A stretch of DNA of 64,000 nt from NCBI GenBank assembly GCA_009792885.1, contig WMCF01000032.1, forward strand, positions 6,428,589 through 6,492,588. Direction: 5' to 3'. The notes under the pieces were generated by a model, which saw nothing but the letters and a program-made list of their open reading frames with translations, was not told the origin of the DNA and ran no database searches. A program made the translations under genes and the position numbers. Below, piece by piece: positions 11,601-23,160 of this stretch (the first letter of the stretch is position 1; every line of letters starts with the position of its first letter). Source of the stretch: Eremophila alpestris peregrina. Its lineage: Eukaryota; Chordata; Aves; Passeriformes; Alaudidae.

Positions 11601-12395
11601 ACAGACAATCCTTCTCCATCCTCTGGCTGTGGCAGTAACTGTCTGCTGTTGAACCCAGCACACCCTGCCAAGCTCCTAGAGCCCTAAGGAGGACTTTCTT
11701 TATCCTCTCTGCTATCACCTCCTCCTCAAGAAGCCTCCAGAACTAATCCCAATTAGTGCTACAGTGTGCTGGGGTGCCCTCCTTTGTCCTCCCCTCCTGT
11801 GGAGCATCTCTGGACTTGGCTCAGCAGGCAGGACACATGGGCAGCCAGGTGAGAGCTGGATCTAGGAAGCAAGGCTGGTGATGGACCACCACATGGCAGC
11901 ACCCTGTGGACAGACAGCTGTCCTGAGACAAGAGTGTGGCAGAGGATACGAGAAGGAGGGAGGGGTTTATTTGCCTGGGCCTGGGTGAGCCCCTGGGGAT
12001 GGAGGAAAGGGGGTAGAGATAGAAAGTGCAGCATCTCAGGTGATGCAGATAATCTCCTTTAATCTCCTGCTCAAAATAACCCAAAGTCAAGTAAAGGAGG
12101 GATTACAGGGCCTAAGCCACTGTTATTGCCAGGGTGGAACAGACTTAGACTGCCTCTGAAGGGCTCCCGAGGAAGAAGAGGAGCTGCAGCAAATACCATT
12201 CCAGCCTGCTGGAATTGCCTCCTGCTGAGGGCGACTGGGTGGGCTGGGGACCCTCCTGAGGCAGCCCAAGGGGAGCTGGAGCTGCAGGGACAGCAGCTGC
12301 TGGCAGGATTAGGAGCCTACACAGGGACCTGGTCCCAGGGAGAGAGTGTCTCAGATGCCCACTTGTCACCTTGTCGTTGCTGATGGGTTTATTCT
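5629..12395. other. Non-coding stretch with short homopolymers and one candidate splice site
   Basis: About 6.8 kb without a supportable gene. It has T runs near 8460-8473, 9340-9350 and 11562-11578. AT-rich stretches near 7290-7350 and 10920-11100 (for example TTTAATGATTGCTATTAATT) resemble homeodomain-site clusters. A strong minus-strand splice donor lies at 8752-8760 and is listed as a finding. The longest frame, 155 codons at 9052-9519, has no recognisable domain. Confidence 0.6.
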
Positions 12396-12515
12396 TAGTG
12401 CAGGATCCAAAGTGCTTTGTAGCCGTTAATTATCCTAATGGGGAAGCAGCGCCCGTGAAACCCATTTTACCGATGGGAAGCAGAGCCCAGGAGGAGGTAA
12501 ATGACCTATCAGGCG
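12396..12515 (-). repeat. MIR-like ancient SINE remnant, reverse orientation
   Basis: In plus-strand order the stretch reads AAAGTGCTTTGTAGCCG, TTAATTATCCTAATGGGG, CCCATTTTACCGATGGGAAG, CAGAGCCCAGGAGGAGGTAA and ATGACC. That is the reverse complement of the MIR 3' half (AAGCGCTTTA, TTAATCCTCA, CCCATTTTACAGATGAGGAA, CTGAGGCACAGAGAGGTTAA, GTGACT). Homology is good enough to call the superfamily but not the subfamily. Confidence 0.55.
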
Positions 12516-14380
12516 CTGGGATAGGGCTTGAGTGAGGTGGCCACACCCTGCCCCCCCAGCTCCCTCCGATTTTAAGGGGGCTTTCCTTGGATGTGTGCCA
12601 TCAGTTGTGGCATCTCCTGCCCTTTGCCAAAAAGCCACGGCTCGGCTGGGCTGGCGTGCTGCTGCCAGGGAAAACCGAGCTGCAGAGCCCTTATTCATCA
12701 GCTCCTGGTGATGTCTCTGAGATAGCAGCAGCACAGGGACTGTGTGAAGCAGGATTGCACCGGGGAGGGAGCAGAGCATGTTCATTTTAATGAGCCTGTC
12801 CCTGCCTAAAGGAGAGAGAAAAACGAGAGGCCAACCTGGTTTAATAAACTCCAGCATGCGGATTTAATCAGATGGATCATTGTTCCCCAGCACAGGGATG
12901 AATATATTAAAAAAATGATTCAAACTTTTCCCCTTTGTTTTTCATTTGTATTATGTGCTGTGGTGTGATAAAACATCCTGGGGCCAACTTGCAAGGCAAT
13001 AAAAGAGACGGTGGAGGAGAGGAAGACATTGATCCATGCGAGCGAGCACAAGCACTGTGGGAAGGGAGGCTGCCGGCAGGCAGGGCTGGGAGAGAGGAGC
13101 TGCAGCATCCTCAGCCCCCACCAAAGCCCCAGGGAAGATGTGGTTATGGGGGCTGACCTGCTGTCAGCGCCTTTTCAGAGATCTGAGATGACTAATAGCA
13201 GTTTAAGTCCAGTGCTAAAAGCAGCCCTTGGTCAAGCATGAGACCTCCATCTCATCACAGAAAGATCTGAGCACAAGAATATCCCCACACCCCTGCCCCA
13301 GGAGGGAAGGAGGGACAGTCCCCACCTTTCCACAGGGACACCAGCACGTGGATTGTGCTGGTGGTGTTTTTTGGAGTTAGGTGGTACTGGCCTTCCAGGG
13401 AATGGTGCAACAGGACAAACTTTCCTCTGGACTCTCCCCTTCTCCCTTACCAGGAGCTGTTTCATCACAGGCTCCCCACTGCACCTTGTTCCAGGCAGGG
13501 AGGAGTGGGGATCTGGGTGCTGCTTATTAATTTAGAGAGCTGTGGTTGCAAAGCTGCAAACTGCCCAGCAGGAAGGCAAGGGCTGTATTATGGGGTTTTG
13601 CCACTGCTCCCTGTGTGAATGCCACATCCCTGTGCCTCTGACTGCCCATGGGGACAGCAGGCATTGCTTGGAGGCACAGAAAGGTCTTGACCCAACACAG
13701 CAGAGAGCAAAGTGGGTCTGCAGGCAGCCCAGGTGGGATAGTGTCAGTGTGTGCCTCAGCAGTGCAAGGCTTGCAAGGCTCCTGCTACGTGGGTGGGAAT
13801 AAAGCCAGCTTAGACAAAATAGTCTTTTGTACTAAATCCTGGACAGACCACCTGGAGCTGTGGACAAGGACAGACCTCAGGGGCCTCAAGATGCCTCCAT
13901 GGAATTTACCTCCTTTGCCCTGCCCAAGCTCGCTGTCCTTGGCAGGTTTAAATAACCCCCAGCCCTTGCTTTGCTCGCCCTTCTCTGGCCCATCAGGCTC
14001 TTTGCCACCCTGAGACACAAAGAACTGGCTCTCCAAGGAGGGGTCAGGGCACTCAGCTGGGGTTTTAACCACTCCACCTAACACTGGGGCCAGAGCTGTC
14101 CAGTTGTACTAGACAGCTCCCTGGCAGGTGACAGATGGGCTGAAGGCAGCCCAGAGGTGTTTACGTTGGGGGGCTACAGGTCCCCCTGCCATAGAGCAAA
14201 GCTGTACCTGACAGGTTTGACTGCCCCAGGATAGAGATGGGGTTTATGGTGAGAACCCAGGAATTATGTTTTACATCCTTCCTTCAGGATGGATGACCTC
14301 CACCAGCAGCTGCAGGGCCATGGTAGTGTTTAGAGGAAGGGGGAAAAGGCATCTCCTTCCTTGGAAAAGATTGCTCTAAA
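12516..14380. other. Non-coding, with an AT-rich motif-dense patch
   Basis: No gene recognised. The part at about 12838-12990 is unusually rich in ATTA/TAAT and SOX-like CATTGTT motifs and may be a regulatory element. The remainder is ordinary mixed sequence with spurious overlapping frames. Confidence 0.5.
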
Positions 14381-14790
14381 TTGTGCCATTGACCCATTCA
14401 CTGAAAAGTCACTTAATGAGCACTTGGTGTTAACTGTCACAAACTTCAGCTTCTAACACACCACCATGCTACTGCTTCATTACTTTATCCATTACTGTCC
14501 ATAAACACTAATAAATAATCCTATTTTCATTCCCCCCATTGTTTAAGTGGTCATTAATTGTAGTTTATATGCTGTCTTTGTATATTTGAGTACGATAGCT
14601 TCTTCATGATTCCTTGATTAACTGTGATTGATCGTGTATTTTAAAATCAATTAAAAGTTTCAACACTAAAAGGTAAAGTCTTTAGCAGTAATTCTCCAAG
14701 ACATTGCCACTTATAATGGAGCTATTGTAGTTCTGAGATCCATTAGTGTGGCACGTCATGATCTTTATTTTCCAGATTTATGCAAACAAG
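14380..14790. promoter_or_regulatory. Candidate conserved non-coding element (enhancer-like)
   Basis: This AT-rich block lies inside a stretch (about 14085-14960) with no open frame of 60 codons on either strand. It is dense in short developmental-factor motifs: TCATTAATTG, TAACTGTGATTGATC, TTTTAAAATCAATTAAAAG, TAATAAATAATCC, CATTGTTTAAG and a near-octamer ATGCAAAC at the right end. No repeat family is recognised. The composition is typical of deeply conserved vertebrate enhancers, but conservation cannot be tested here. Confidence 0.35.
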
Positions 14791-15789
14791 TGTGAGTGTG
14801 CACATGGCTGTGTCTGGTGTGGGAGCTACATGGCAGGAGGAGGGTATGGGAAGCTTTTCATACAGTTGCTGGCTTTTGTGGGTGACCAGGCATCACCCAC
14901 TCCCTTAAAACACTAATGCAAGGGCTGAGCTCCAGGACCCCATCATTTCCTTGCACTGTGTATTAATTTTCTAATTGCAAAGAGGTGCAGATACCCCCAG
15001 CTGAAGGGGGCCACAAAGTGGGATGTGTGTTCTTCTGCAAAGCTGATTTAGTGAATGCCCCTGTGCCTTGGTGGAGGTGAGGGATATGTGGGAGCAGAGG
15101 GATGTCTGTGAAGGCCTGTGATTGTGGTGGTGCTGATTGTGCTGGTATGATGGAGGAGGAGGAGGGTGGCCACCACCAGGGTGTCAGGGCATGTGCTGGA
15201 GCACTCATCTCTGCTCTTTATAGCATCATGCCTGTATTCTATCCATGCTTAGCTCCTCATATTGCTGCTGTGCTGGGAAAACATGTGTGTCCAGCACCAG
15301 AGCTGGAGGAAATGGGCTTAACCCTGTGCTCTCGTGCTGCCTTGCCCTGTAAACCTGAATCTTAAGTACTTATGCCCCTGTGCACTCTGTGACACCAGGG
15401 CAGCCCTGCCCAAGCAGCTGCTCATGGTCTATGCAGAGAATTAGGGGTGGGGAAACCACAGAGGAGATTTTGTGCAGGTGCTCCGAGGTGGGGCAGCAGA
15501 TCCCCAAGGACCAGTGGGAAATCAGGCCCTTGTAATGGATCCCTTACTTGTCCCCCATCCTCCTGGATGTCTGCCTGCTGCCAGGAGCAGGGCCCTCCCA
15601 GCCATCTGCCAGCTCAGGCACAGGATTCCTGTGCACTAATCTGCTCACAGACATTTGCCACCCACCTCTCTCCCAGCTGCCTGATGCAAAAAATGCCTCA
15701 GTGCCCCAGGAGAGCTGCTGGGAGCACATGTAGGGGAAATCACTAGTCCTGTTAAATGATGGGGGGACCATTTTGTGCAAACCCTGGAA
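14791..15789. other. Non-coding, no recognised element
   Basis: Ordinary single-copy-looking sequence with spurious frames of up to 99 codons on both strands. Nothing recognised. Confidence 0.6.
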
Positions 15790-16140
15790 TGGGATCACTC
15801 TGTTGTATTAACTCGCCTGCTTGCATTGATGTTAATGAAATAAAGAAATATAATGGTTCCAGACTTTTAAACTTCTTATAGCTCAATTTGCATAATGGCC
15901 ACCGCTACCCTGAACAGGAACTGATCTGTCAAAAAATATTGTACCAGTCCTCTATCATTCAGCTCAATGGGAGGTGCAGATTGGCCCACAGGAGCTGTTT
16001 TTCGCTGATGGAGTGGAGTTTGCCTAGTGCCAACCATAAAAAGCTAATATTAGCATGCAATCCAATATTGTAAAAAAGAAATTGGTTAAAAGTTATAGAT
16101 CAATAACTGTTAACGTGGCTCTATTTTTTCAGACAGATCA
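15790..16140. promoter_or_regulatory. Candidate conserved non-coding element with POU octamer
   Basis: A perfect octamer ATTTGCAT lies at 15886-15893, followed by AATGGCCACCGC. Further right are AAAGCTAATATTAGCATGCAA, read as overlapping ATTA and octamer-like sites, CCAATATTGT, and GTTAACGTGGCTC. No repeat family matches. The block stands out from its neighbours by low CpG loss and clustered TF-like words. Function is inference. Confidence 0.33.
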
Positions 16141-16386
16141 TGTTTGCTGCTGCCTGCTGATGGGGAGGCAGGCTCTCTCCTGCTGGCTGAAGCAATTCCA
16201 GGGTTCCTCCTTGGAGAAGCCAAGGGCTGCCAGTCAAGGCTCAGCTGTCCTGAACAACCCTGGGAGCTTTCCATGCTGCATAGTGTTTCTTGTGGAAGTT
16301 TGTTCCCCTCTACCCTGGACTATGAAATGCTGGTCAGGGCTGGACATTAGCCCTGTCTCCAAATTTTTGCACTGCCCTCCTCAGTG

Positions 16387-16655
16387 CCTCAGATCCCCTC
16401 TCCTTCATGTCCTACAGCAACTCCACTTGATGCCTTAGATAGTTACTCCTTCATTACCTAGACCCCTTCTCCTCCCTGCCCTAGATCACTGCTCCTGCAT
16501 TATCCACACCTCTGTTCTTTGATGCCCCAGATCTCTGCTCCTTGGTTACCTACATCTCTGCTCCTCCATGCCCCAGATCTCTTCTCCTTGATTATCCCGA
16601 TCTCTGCTCTTTGATGCCCTAGATTTCCTCTCATCAGTGCCCCAGATCTCTGCCT
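16387..16655. repeat. Minisatellite, 46-bp unit, five full copies plus a partial
   Basis: Full units run 16387-16432, 16433-16478, 16479-16524, 16525-16570 and 16571-16616, each exactly 46 bp. Each begins with CCYYAGATC-like sequence and most end TTTGATG or close variants. Every unit is itself a diverged dimer of about 23 bp (each half near AGATCTCTGCTCCTTGATG). A further 23-bp half unit (16617-16639) and part of another follow. 46 is not a multiple of three, and the copies differ by substitutions without length change, so it is an old, stable array and not coding. Confidence 0.93.
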
Positions 16656-16659
16656 GGTG

Positions 16660-18635
16660 CCTCTCCCGACTCCTGCAGTGCTTCCAGAGCAACCTGATAC
16701 TCTTACCCTGTGGGGAGAAGGGCGTCGGTCTTGGCATGTGTCTGTCCCCACCCCAAAGGGAGGGGAGCATCCCTCCTCTCCACTGTGTGGGTTTGAAGCA
16801 TGCTGCCCACGTGGCAGGGATGGTTTCTCCACACCTGAGTGTGTTTAGGGAGTGCAGACCCAAATCCTCAGCTGCAGTGATGGAGATGGGAGGGTGCAGG
16901 AGCAGGGACACAGCTGAGCATCATGAGCCAGTGTGACAATGGCTCTTTTGCCCCCACTGACCTTGTGCTTGCCTCTGATAGCTCATTACAGCCTACCTTT
17001 GATCACCTGCCTCTCCCCTGCTCTTTACTTGGAGATGATGGAGAGCTTTCCTGACCAATATCATCAAAAAGGACATTTTTACTTCCAAAATATACAACTT
17101 AATTAGAACTGTGAAGGGAGAGAGCAGCCAGTCCATAAAAACACCTTCTCTGCTACAACCTCTGTACTGATTGTGTGGGAACTGGGGACAAGAGACACCT
17201 GGATTTTAGTGGGAACAGGGTGATTTTCCCAAATGCTAGAAATACCACTCAGGTCCTGGACAAAAAGGGGTTCTTCCACTGCAAGAGAAGGGTTTGGTGT
17301 GGAAATGCCCTCACCAGCAGTCAAACAACATTGCTGAATTGGGACCCATTGGAAGCATGGACTGAACACTGCAGACAGCAACAGAGAGACCCTCATCTGA
17401 ATCACCACCCTAAAACACACCTTTTGGCTGAATGCTTGAATATCCACTGCCACCCACAGCCTTGCTAACACACCACTTCCAGCTTCCCAGGGCCATCTCC
17501 CTGCAGGCAGCAAGGCAGGCCCAGCCCATGTTGTGTTGTTTGCACCCAGCTGCCAGCCGCGGGCAGGACCTGCCTGACGAAGGAGGTCCAGTCTCTGCAG
17601 CTGCCCCATGAAACAGCTGACACCTTAAAAAACCCATGGGGTTCATTTCCTGCCTCTGTGCACTTACTTGAAGCACCAGCTCTGCCATTACCAGCAGTGT
17701 CCACATTAATTACTGTCACAGCCCAAGAACCTTGGCATGCGCTCCGGGGGCTGGAGCGGCTGTCCCGGCTGTGACCTGCATTTCCTTCCCCTCGGGACCT
17801 TCTGCATGACTGGGATTTCCAGCTGCTGCCTGCAGGAGAACAAAGCTGCTGCTGGGACAGCCCCTGGGGAGGAGGACAGGCAGTCAGGCAGGTCTGCTGG
17901 CAGGTTGGCTCTGGCCCAGGCTCACCTGAAGCACGGGGGGCTCCTTCCCCTCCTTGCCTCACTGAGCAGCAGCATCAGAGCTGCCCCATCTCTGGGGTTT
18001 GGGCTTTTCCACGTGGCATAAACGGTTTAAATATTCATTGGAGACTGACTCCGTGGCTGGGTGGTGGAAGTGCTCCTCCTGGGATCATCTGGAGTCCTTG
18101 CACTGAGTCCCTGTGGGTTTGAGCCCCAGGGACCAGCCTTCAGCTTTCCACTACAGAGTCCTTCTGAACAGGAATCTCCAGTTTCCAAGGAGAAAAAGTC
18201 AAGTCACGGAAAAAGGCTCAGCTCACTCTAAAAACAGTTCCTGAGGGATGGAGACAGGTTTTTCAATGCCCTGTTGGTTGCAGAAAATTGAAAATCTCGT
18301 ACTTTTTGCATAAAATGCTGATTAACCAGTGCTAAACACAAGCATGTCTTAGACAGTAAAAGGACATGCTCAAAAGAGATAAAACACTAGAAATTATGAG
18401 GTAATGCAACTGAAAGGATCATCAATAAAGCTTCTTCAGCATGGACAGAGTTACATCTGACCAGGTAGCATGCAGCCTAGTCAAAAGTCTGACCAGAGGT
18501 GTGCTTTGAATGCATGAACACACCAAAATCAGCACCTGCAAGAGACTGACAAACACAAGAGAACACAATATTTGAGATGCTTCATTCCTGCCTTTTGCTA
18601 TTCACCTCATAACCTCCTGGGAAACACCAAGCCCA
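16660..18635. other. Non-coding, no recognised element
   Basis: Mixed sequence. GC-richer around 17.45-18.0 kb with no CpG island. Frames up to 168 codons (17103-17609, minus) overlap other frames and show no domain. Nothing else recognised. Confidence 0.55.
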
Positions 18636-18639
18636 CAAG

Positions 18640-19190
18640 CAGCAGCTCCCCAGGAAAAGGTCTGCAAATTATTGTGGGTCACAAGCTGAACACGAAGTAT
18701 CTGTGTCACGTCAAGAGGCAGACAGAGCCCTGGGATATAGGAGCTGCAGTGTGGCCTAGGAGCCTCACAAAATCATCTTTCTTATCTGTGCAGGGCTGGT
18801 GAGGTCTGCACTGGAGGAGATTCTGGCATTGGCAGCTCATACCAGAAAGGAGGCGGCGCTGCTGCAGGCAGCACAGAGCAAACAGGATGATCAGAGGTCT
18901 GTGAGACATGACCTACAAAGAAAGATTGAAAGAACTGGGTTATTTTGCCTAAAAGAGATGATGGAAGAAGAGATGTGATAACAGTTTTCAAGTGCTTAGA
19001 AGGCTGCTTCTGAGGGGAAGAGAATAATCTGCTCTTTATGACCGTGGTGGACAGAACAAGAAATAATCAGCTTAAATTACAGCGAGAGAAATCAGGTTAG
19101 ACTTGGGGACAAAAAGGGCTCGTGGAGCAAGGCAGTGGTTACCTGGGAGGTGGAGGGGCTCTGTCACTACAAACACAAATGCTGTTTGGG
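18640..19190 (+). repeat. Old CR1 LINE fragment
   Basis: The sequence follows the 3' part of an avian CR1 in order: TTATTGTGGGTCACAAGCTG, then GGGCTGGTGAGGTCTGCACT, then GAAAGATTGAAAGAACTGGG, GATGTGATAACAGTTTTCAA, and ACAGAACAAGAAATAATCAG. These correspond to the end of the reverse-transcriptase frame and the 3' UTR. It is well diverged with no intact frame and no recognisable terminal repeat, so the right end is approximate. Confidence 0.75.
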
Positions 19191-22100
19191 GACAGGCTGG
19201 GGAGAGGGAGCTGTCCTGGGGCAAGGCTGCAGCCTCTCCATGCCCCTGTGGTGCCTTCAGCATGAGTCTGGAGCTCCTGGACTGTCCAAAGTGAGATCAT
19301 CCTGCAGCAATCACTTCAGCTGGCTGGACAAATCCCAGACATTTTGGCTGGTGAGAAGATTCAAGATAGCAAAACTTGATCTGGTAGCAGACTAGGGGCA
19401 CAAGTCAACACTCTGTGTTATTTTTCTTGCAGTAAAGAAATACTTCAAAATTGATTTTCCTTTTCCCTCTCATCTCTTTCAGTCACTCAATTGTAACACA
19501 AACGAAGCGGAGCGTCCCAGCCATGCCACACAGTCAAGCTGAAATGACACCATCCAAATGAAACCTGTTTGATAATGTCCTTGCTGAAAACAACAACAAA
19601 ACCAATCTCACTCCTCCAGACACTCGGGTGGGGTTGAATCACCAGTTCTGAGTGCACAGACTTGCCTGGAGATGTTTTTTTCAGTCAGCTCACAGAATTA
19701 TTGCTAGCAGAGAGACAAAAAAACAAAAACCAGGGCCCTTCCAGCCCAGCTGTGCCCCCACTGAGCAGCAGCCACTGTGCCAGTGGCCAGGATGGGGGAT
19801 CCACCACGGTGTCCAAGAGCAGCTCCATCCTCTTCCACTCAGCAGCACCTCCACTGTGCTGCTGAGCATGCACTTTGGGGCTACTGATTAAGAGATTCTG
19901 TGTTCCCCTGAGGAATTATTATTACCCCTGGGTTCCAAGAGCAATCATTTATTTTAAAAACCTGCCTCCTAATTCATTTTATATTTACCCATAGAATCTT
20001 GGCCAGGCTTTCTGAGGGTTGCGGGTTTTTGGAAAGGCCAAGTTTTAAATGGAGCTGACTCAGCAGAAGCTGACTTGATTGAAACAGTGCCTGTTTGAGT
20101 TTATTCCATTCCTGGGCAGGATTGGAAACAAAGCAGCAGAAAAATGGACTCTTCCCAGCTTTGTTTTCTCCACAGGCTCTTGGCTGTGTGCAGCAAATGT
20201 TGTTGCTGACCCACAGAGCTGGGACTGAAGTGGAGGAGAGCAGAAGAGAGCTGGCAGAATCCCTGCTGTATATCCCACATTCTATTGATTTAAAGTTTAA
20301 TACAGTTGAGATGAGAATCAAATAAAAAAGAAGAAAAAGGAAGAAATAATGAAAAAAATTAAAACCCTGTAAGCAATTAATTTTCATCCTCACTGCCGGA
20401 TGTCTCAAGGAGGGGGACTGGGGATGCAACTAATACTCAGATTATTAAAATATCTCTCCAGTTCCCCCCAGGATGCTCTGGTATGGGCAAGCCTTGCCAT
20501 GGGGAGCACGGTGCCAGTTCTTTTCCACTCTACAACAGCAGCAAACTGGGACTTGGATTCATTTTAACACAGGCCATGGAGCCAAGGCTGCTTCTGCCTT
20601 CCTTTCCCCATGCTGTGAATCCTTAGTTGTGCTTGTGGCACAGTCTGATTTCTGGACACAATGGCAGCACACCTGGCTTGTTGATGCTGGTGGGGCAGTG
20701 CTGTCCCAAGCAGGTCTTGCTTGGGAGATGAGTGTCCCCTCCACAGCCTGGCCTTTTTCTCAGGTTCTCAAGAGCTGGAGCTGGAAAGAGAAGATGGATT
20801 ATAGAGGATGGCCAAGCTGCCATGCCAATGTCACACTGGGGACTGCAATTGGATCCTGTCCCAGGTGAACCAAGATTCCTTCAAGGAAAAAACTCATTTT
20901 AGGCTCAAGAGAAAAATGTAAAAGTGCTGAAAGTCGACCATCTTCTCATACCTTGGAGAGTGCTCGCTTCTGATGTCCTCGCTATTATGAGGTGGCTGAG
21001 TGACAGCCAGGCTATGAAATACAGCCAAGGGTTTCTGAATTGACACCTCATTCCATGTACAAGCAAAGCCTGAAAGACAGTCCAGAGCTGCTTAGCAAGA
21101 GCAGGCTAATAGCTAAGTACACAGCAGAGACCTAATGAGAACTCCAGTATCTCCTAACTCCAGCTCCATTCAGAAAGCCAAGAATATGGAAGTTGTCACT
21201 TAGTGCCCAATAGCCAGAACAAATGTGCCAGTGAAGGTGCCCAGAAAGAATAATACCATAAATTGGCAAGGTGGCAGCTGCATTCATCAGCTCAAACAAG
21301 AGCTGGTCGTCCATAAAATCCATCAGGATCAAAGACCAGTTCTCCAACTCCAATGCTATTTCCACCTTTAGAGCGTGGGTGGAAATATGCTTGAAATTTG
21401 CCAGCAGCCCCAACAGATGTGTCATTTCTGCTGAGAGCCAATGCTGGATGGTGATCCAGGTTATGAAATGCTATTAATTTATTACAGCAAATGCTGAGAG
21501 TCACCAGGGGATTCAAAACTCAACCCACAAGTCCTCTAGAGAAGGCTGTGAGTGTCTGCCTGGGATATCCATTAGTAGTGATGATCAGTGGCTTGCTGAA
21601 GCTGAGCACCTGGGCTGGAGGTGGGTAGCAGCCTGCCCTGGGCAGTGATTTGGGAGACACCTCCAGCACCAGCTGAAGTGTGCCTGCTGAGCTTGTGCTG
21701 CAGGGACAACACACAGGACCCTGCTGTCCCCTCCCCGGTGCCAGCGTTTGTCTCCCACCCGCAACACGAGCACAAAAGGCAGCCTGCCAGCTGACACCCA
21801 TCCCCTGGGAGCTGGGAAAGGGGGGTGAGAAACGTGCTGCAAGCCCCCAGTAACTCATGCCCACTCCTGTCTGCTCCCCCTGAGCCGCCTGTCACCGCGA
21901 TGGGGACTGCCACCGCCGTGACAAGCCCGGGGGAACGGGCGCGGCGTTATCAGCACCGCTGCTGCTGGATTTGCCAGGCAGTGATTTGTGCAGGGAGATA
22001 ACTTCCCTCCAGCACCCAGCACTGCATCCTGCCTTCCCCCGGGCAAAGGGGTGGGACTCCTGCTGTCACTTTTGATAGCCTTCCCCGGGGTTTGCTCCCC

Positions 22101-23040
22101 CCAAGGTGGGTCACTGAGTCCCTGGTGAGGACTTTCTGTGTTTTTTCCCTTTGAAGGGGTGATTCAAAGCCCCTGGGCCACCAAGAGTTGAGTGTTATCC
22201 GTGCAACAGCTAAGGAAGATCACTCAACCCATAAAGATTTTAAGTCAAGGGTTTGATGTTAATTATGGACCAAAACATTTAATAGCCCGTTTCACTTCCA
22301 CAAGGCATTTTTTTAATTAAAAAATGATATATTGCACAAAAGAGGGGTGGGGGGGTGGGGGGAAGGAGAGAAATAATTGAAGATTGTTTTATTCCAGAAC
22401 AACCTGAGGCAGGGAAAGCAGTAAAAAAAGCACACGTTGGGGAGTGTGAAGGCAGCACCACAAGCCATGAACTGGTGATGGAGGAAGCCAGAGGCAGGCA
22501 GGTGGAAATCCACATCCATCTTTTGGCCAGCACATTAGCCTGCCCTTACCTGTTGACTCTTTAGTTTGTGCTGCTGAGGACTTGGTTTCAAATCCCTCTT
22601 TCTGCCTCTCAGTCAGCAGTCTCTCAAGAAAAACAGCTAAACCCCCGGAAATCAGTCTGGAATAGGTCAGGGATGAAGAAAATCTGACATGTCTGGCTCT
22701 GATGTTACTCTGGTTTTCATTCAATATTTAAAGATGAGTTTGAGCAGGGGTTGGCCTGAGATGCATTCAAATAGTCTGTGCAAAGGAAAGCAGAGCAAAC
22801 CAGCACTTCCTCTACCTTGGGCTGTGCCCAGCAGCTGGTGGTGCACAGGAGGGAGCAGCTCCAGGTGGGAGGCTGGGATTGGACCAACTCAAGGAAGGAG
22901 GAAGAGAAGTGGGATGGAAATGTGGCCTGACTAGGAAAACTTAGTGTGACTGCTTAAAACTGGAAGTAGCAGGAGTATGACACCAAACTCCCTGGCCATG
23001 GATGGCCTCAGGTCCTCCTGTGTCTCCAGCTCTGAGCCTT
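19191..23040. other. Non-coding stretch with one CpG-dense patch
   Basis: No gene recognised. It includes AT-rich parts near 19.9-20.0, 20.3-20.4 and 22.2-22.4 kb and a CpG-dense patch at about 21885-21960, listed separately. G- and A-rich simple sequence occurs at 22343-22372. Open frames overlap on both strands and look like chance. Confidence 0.55.
21885..21960. promoter_or_regulatory. Small CpG-dense patch
   Basis: I count 11 CpG dinucleotides in about 75 bases (for example CACCGCGATGG and ACGGGCGCGGCG), whereas the surrounding kilobases have very few. It is too short to be a CpG island by usual criteria. It could be an unmethylated regulatory site, part of an alternative promoter or a chance cluster. 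Confidence 0.35.
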
Positions 23041-23044
23041 GCTG

Positions 23045-23160
23045 TTGTTCCTTTCCTTCAGCTCTACAAGGGGAATAATATTATTCCCTCCTCACAGGGT
23101 TTTGAGATGCTCAGTTACTATGGTGATGGGGCCATAAAAGTACCAAAGATAGCAAGAACA
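23045..23160 (+). repeat. Ancient L3/MIR3-like LINE-SINE tail
   Basis: In order the stretch reads CAGCTCTACAAGGGGAATAA, TATTATTCCCTCCTCACAGG, GTTTTGAGATGCTC, and CCATAAAAGTACCAAAGATA. This parallels the tail shared by L3 and related amniote SINEs (CATCTGTAAAATGGGGATAA, CCTACCTCACAGGGTT, TTTGAGATCCTC, GCTATAAAAGTGCAAAGTAT). Diverged, with approximate ends. Confidence 0.6.

Noticed and set aside
16546..16911. Minus-strand frames with repeated RSRD/NQGAEIWG words
   Set aside because: The protein repeats come from the 46-bp minisatellite, which shifts frame every unit.
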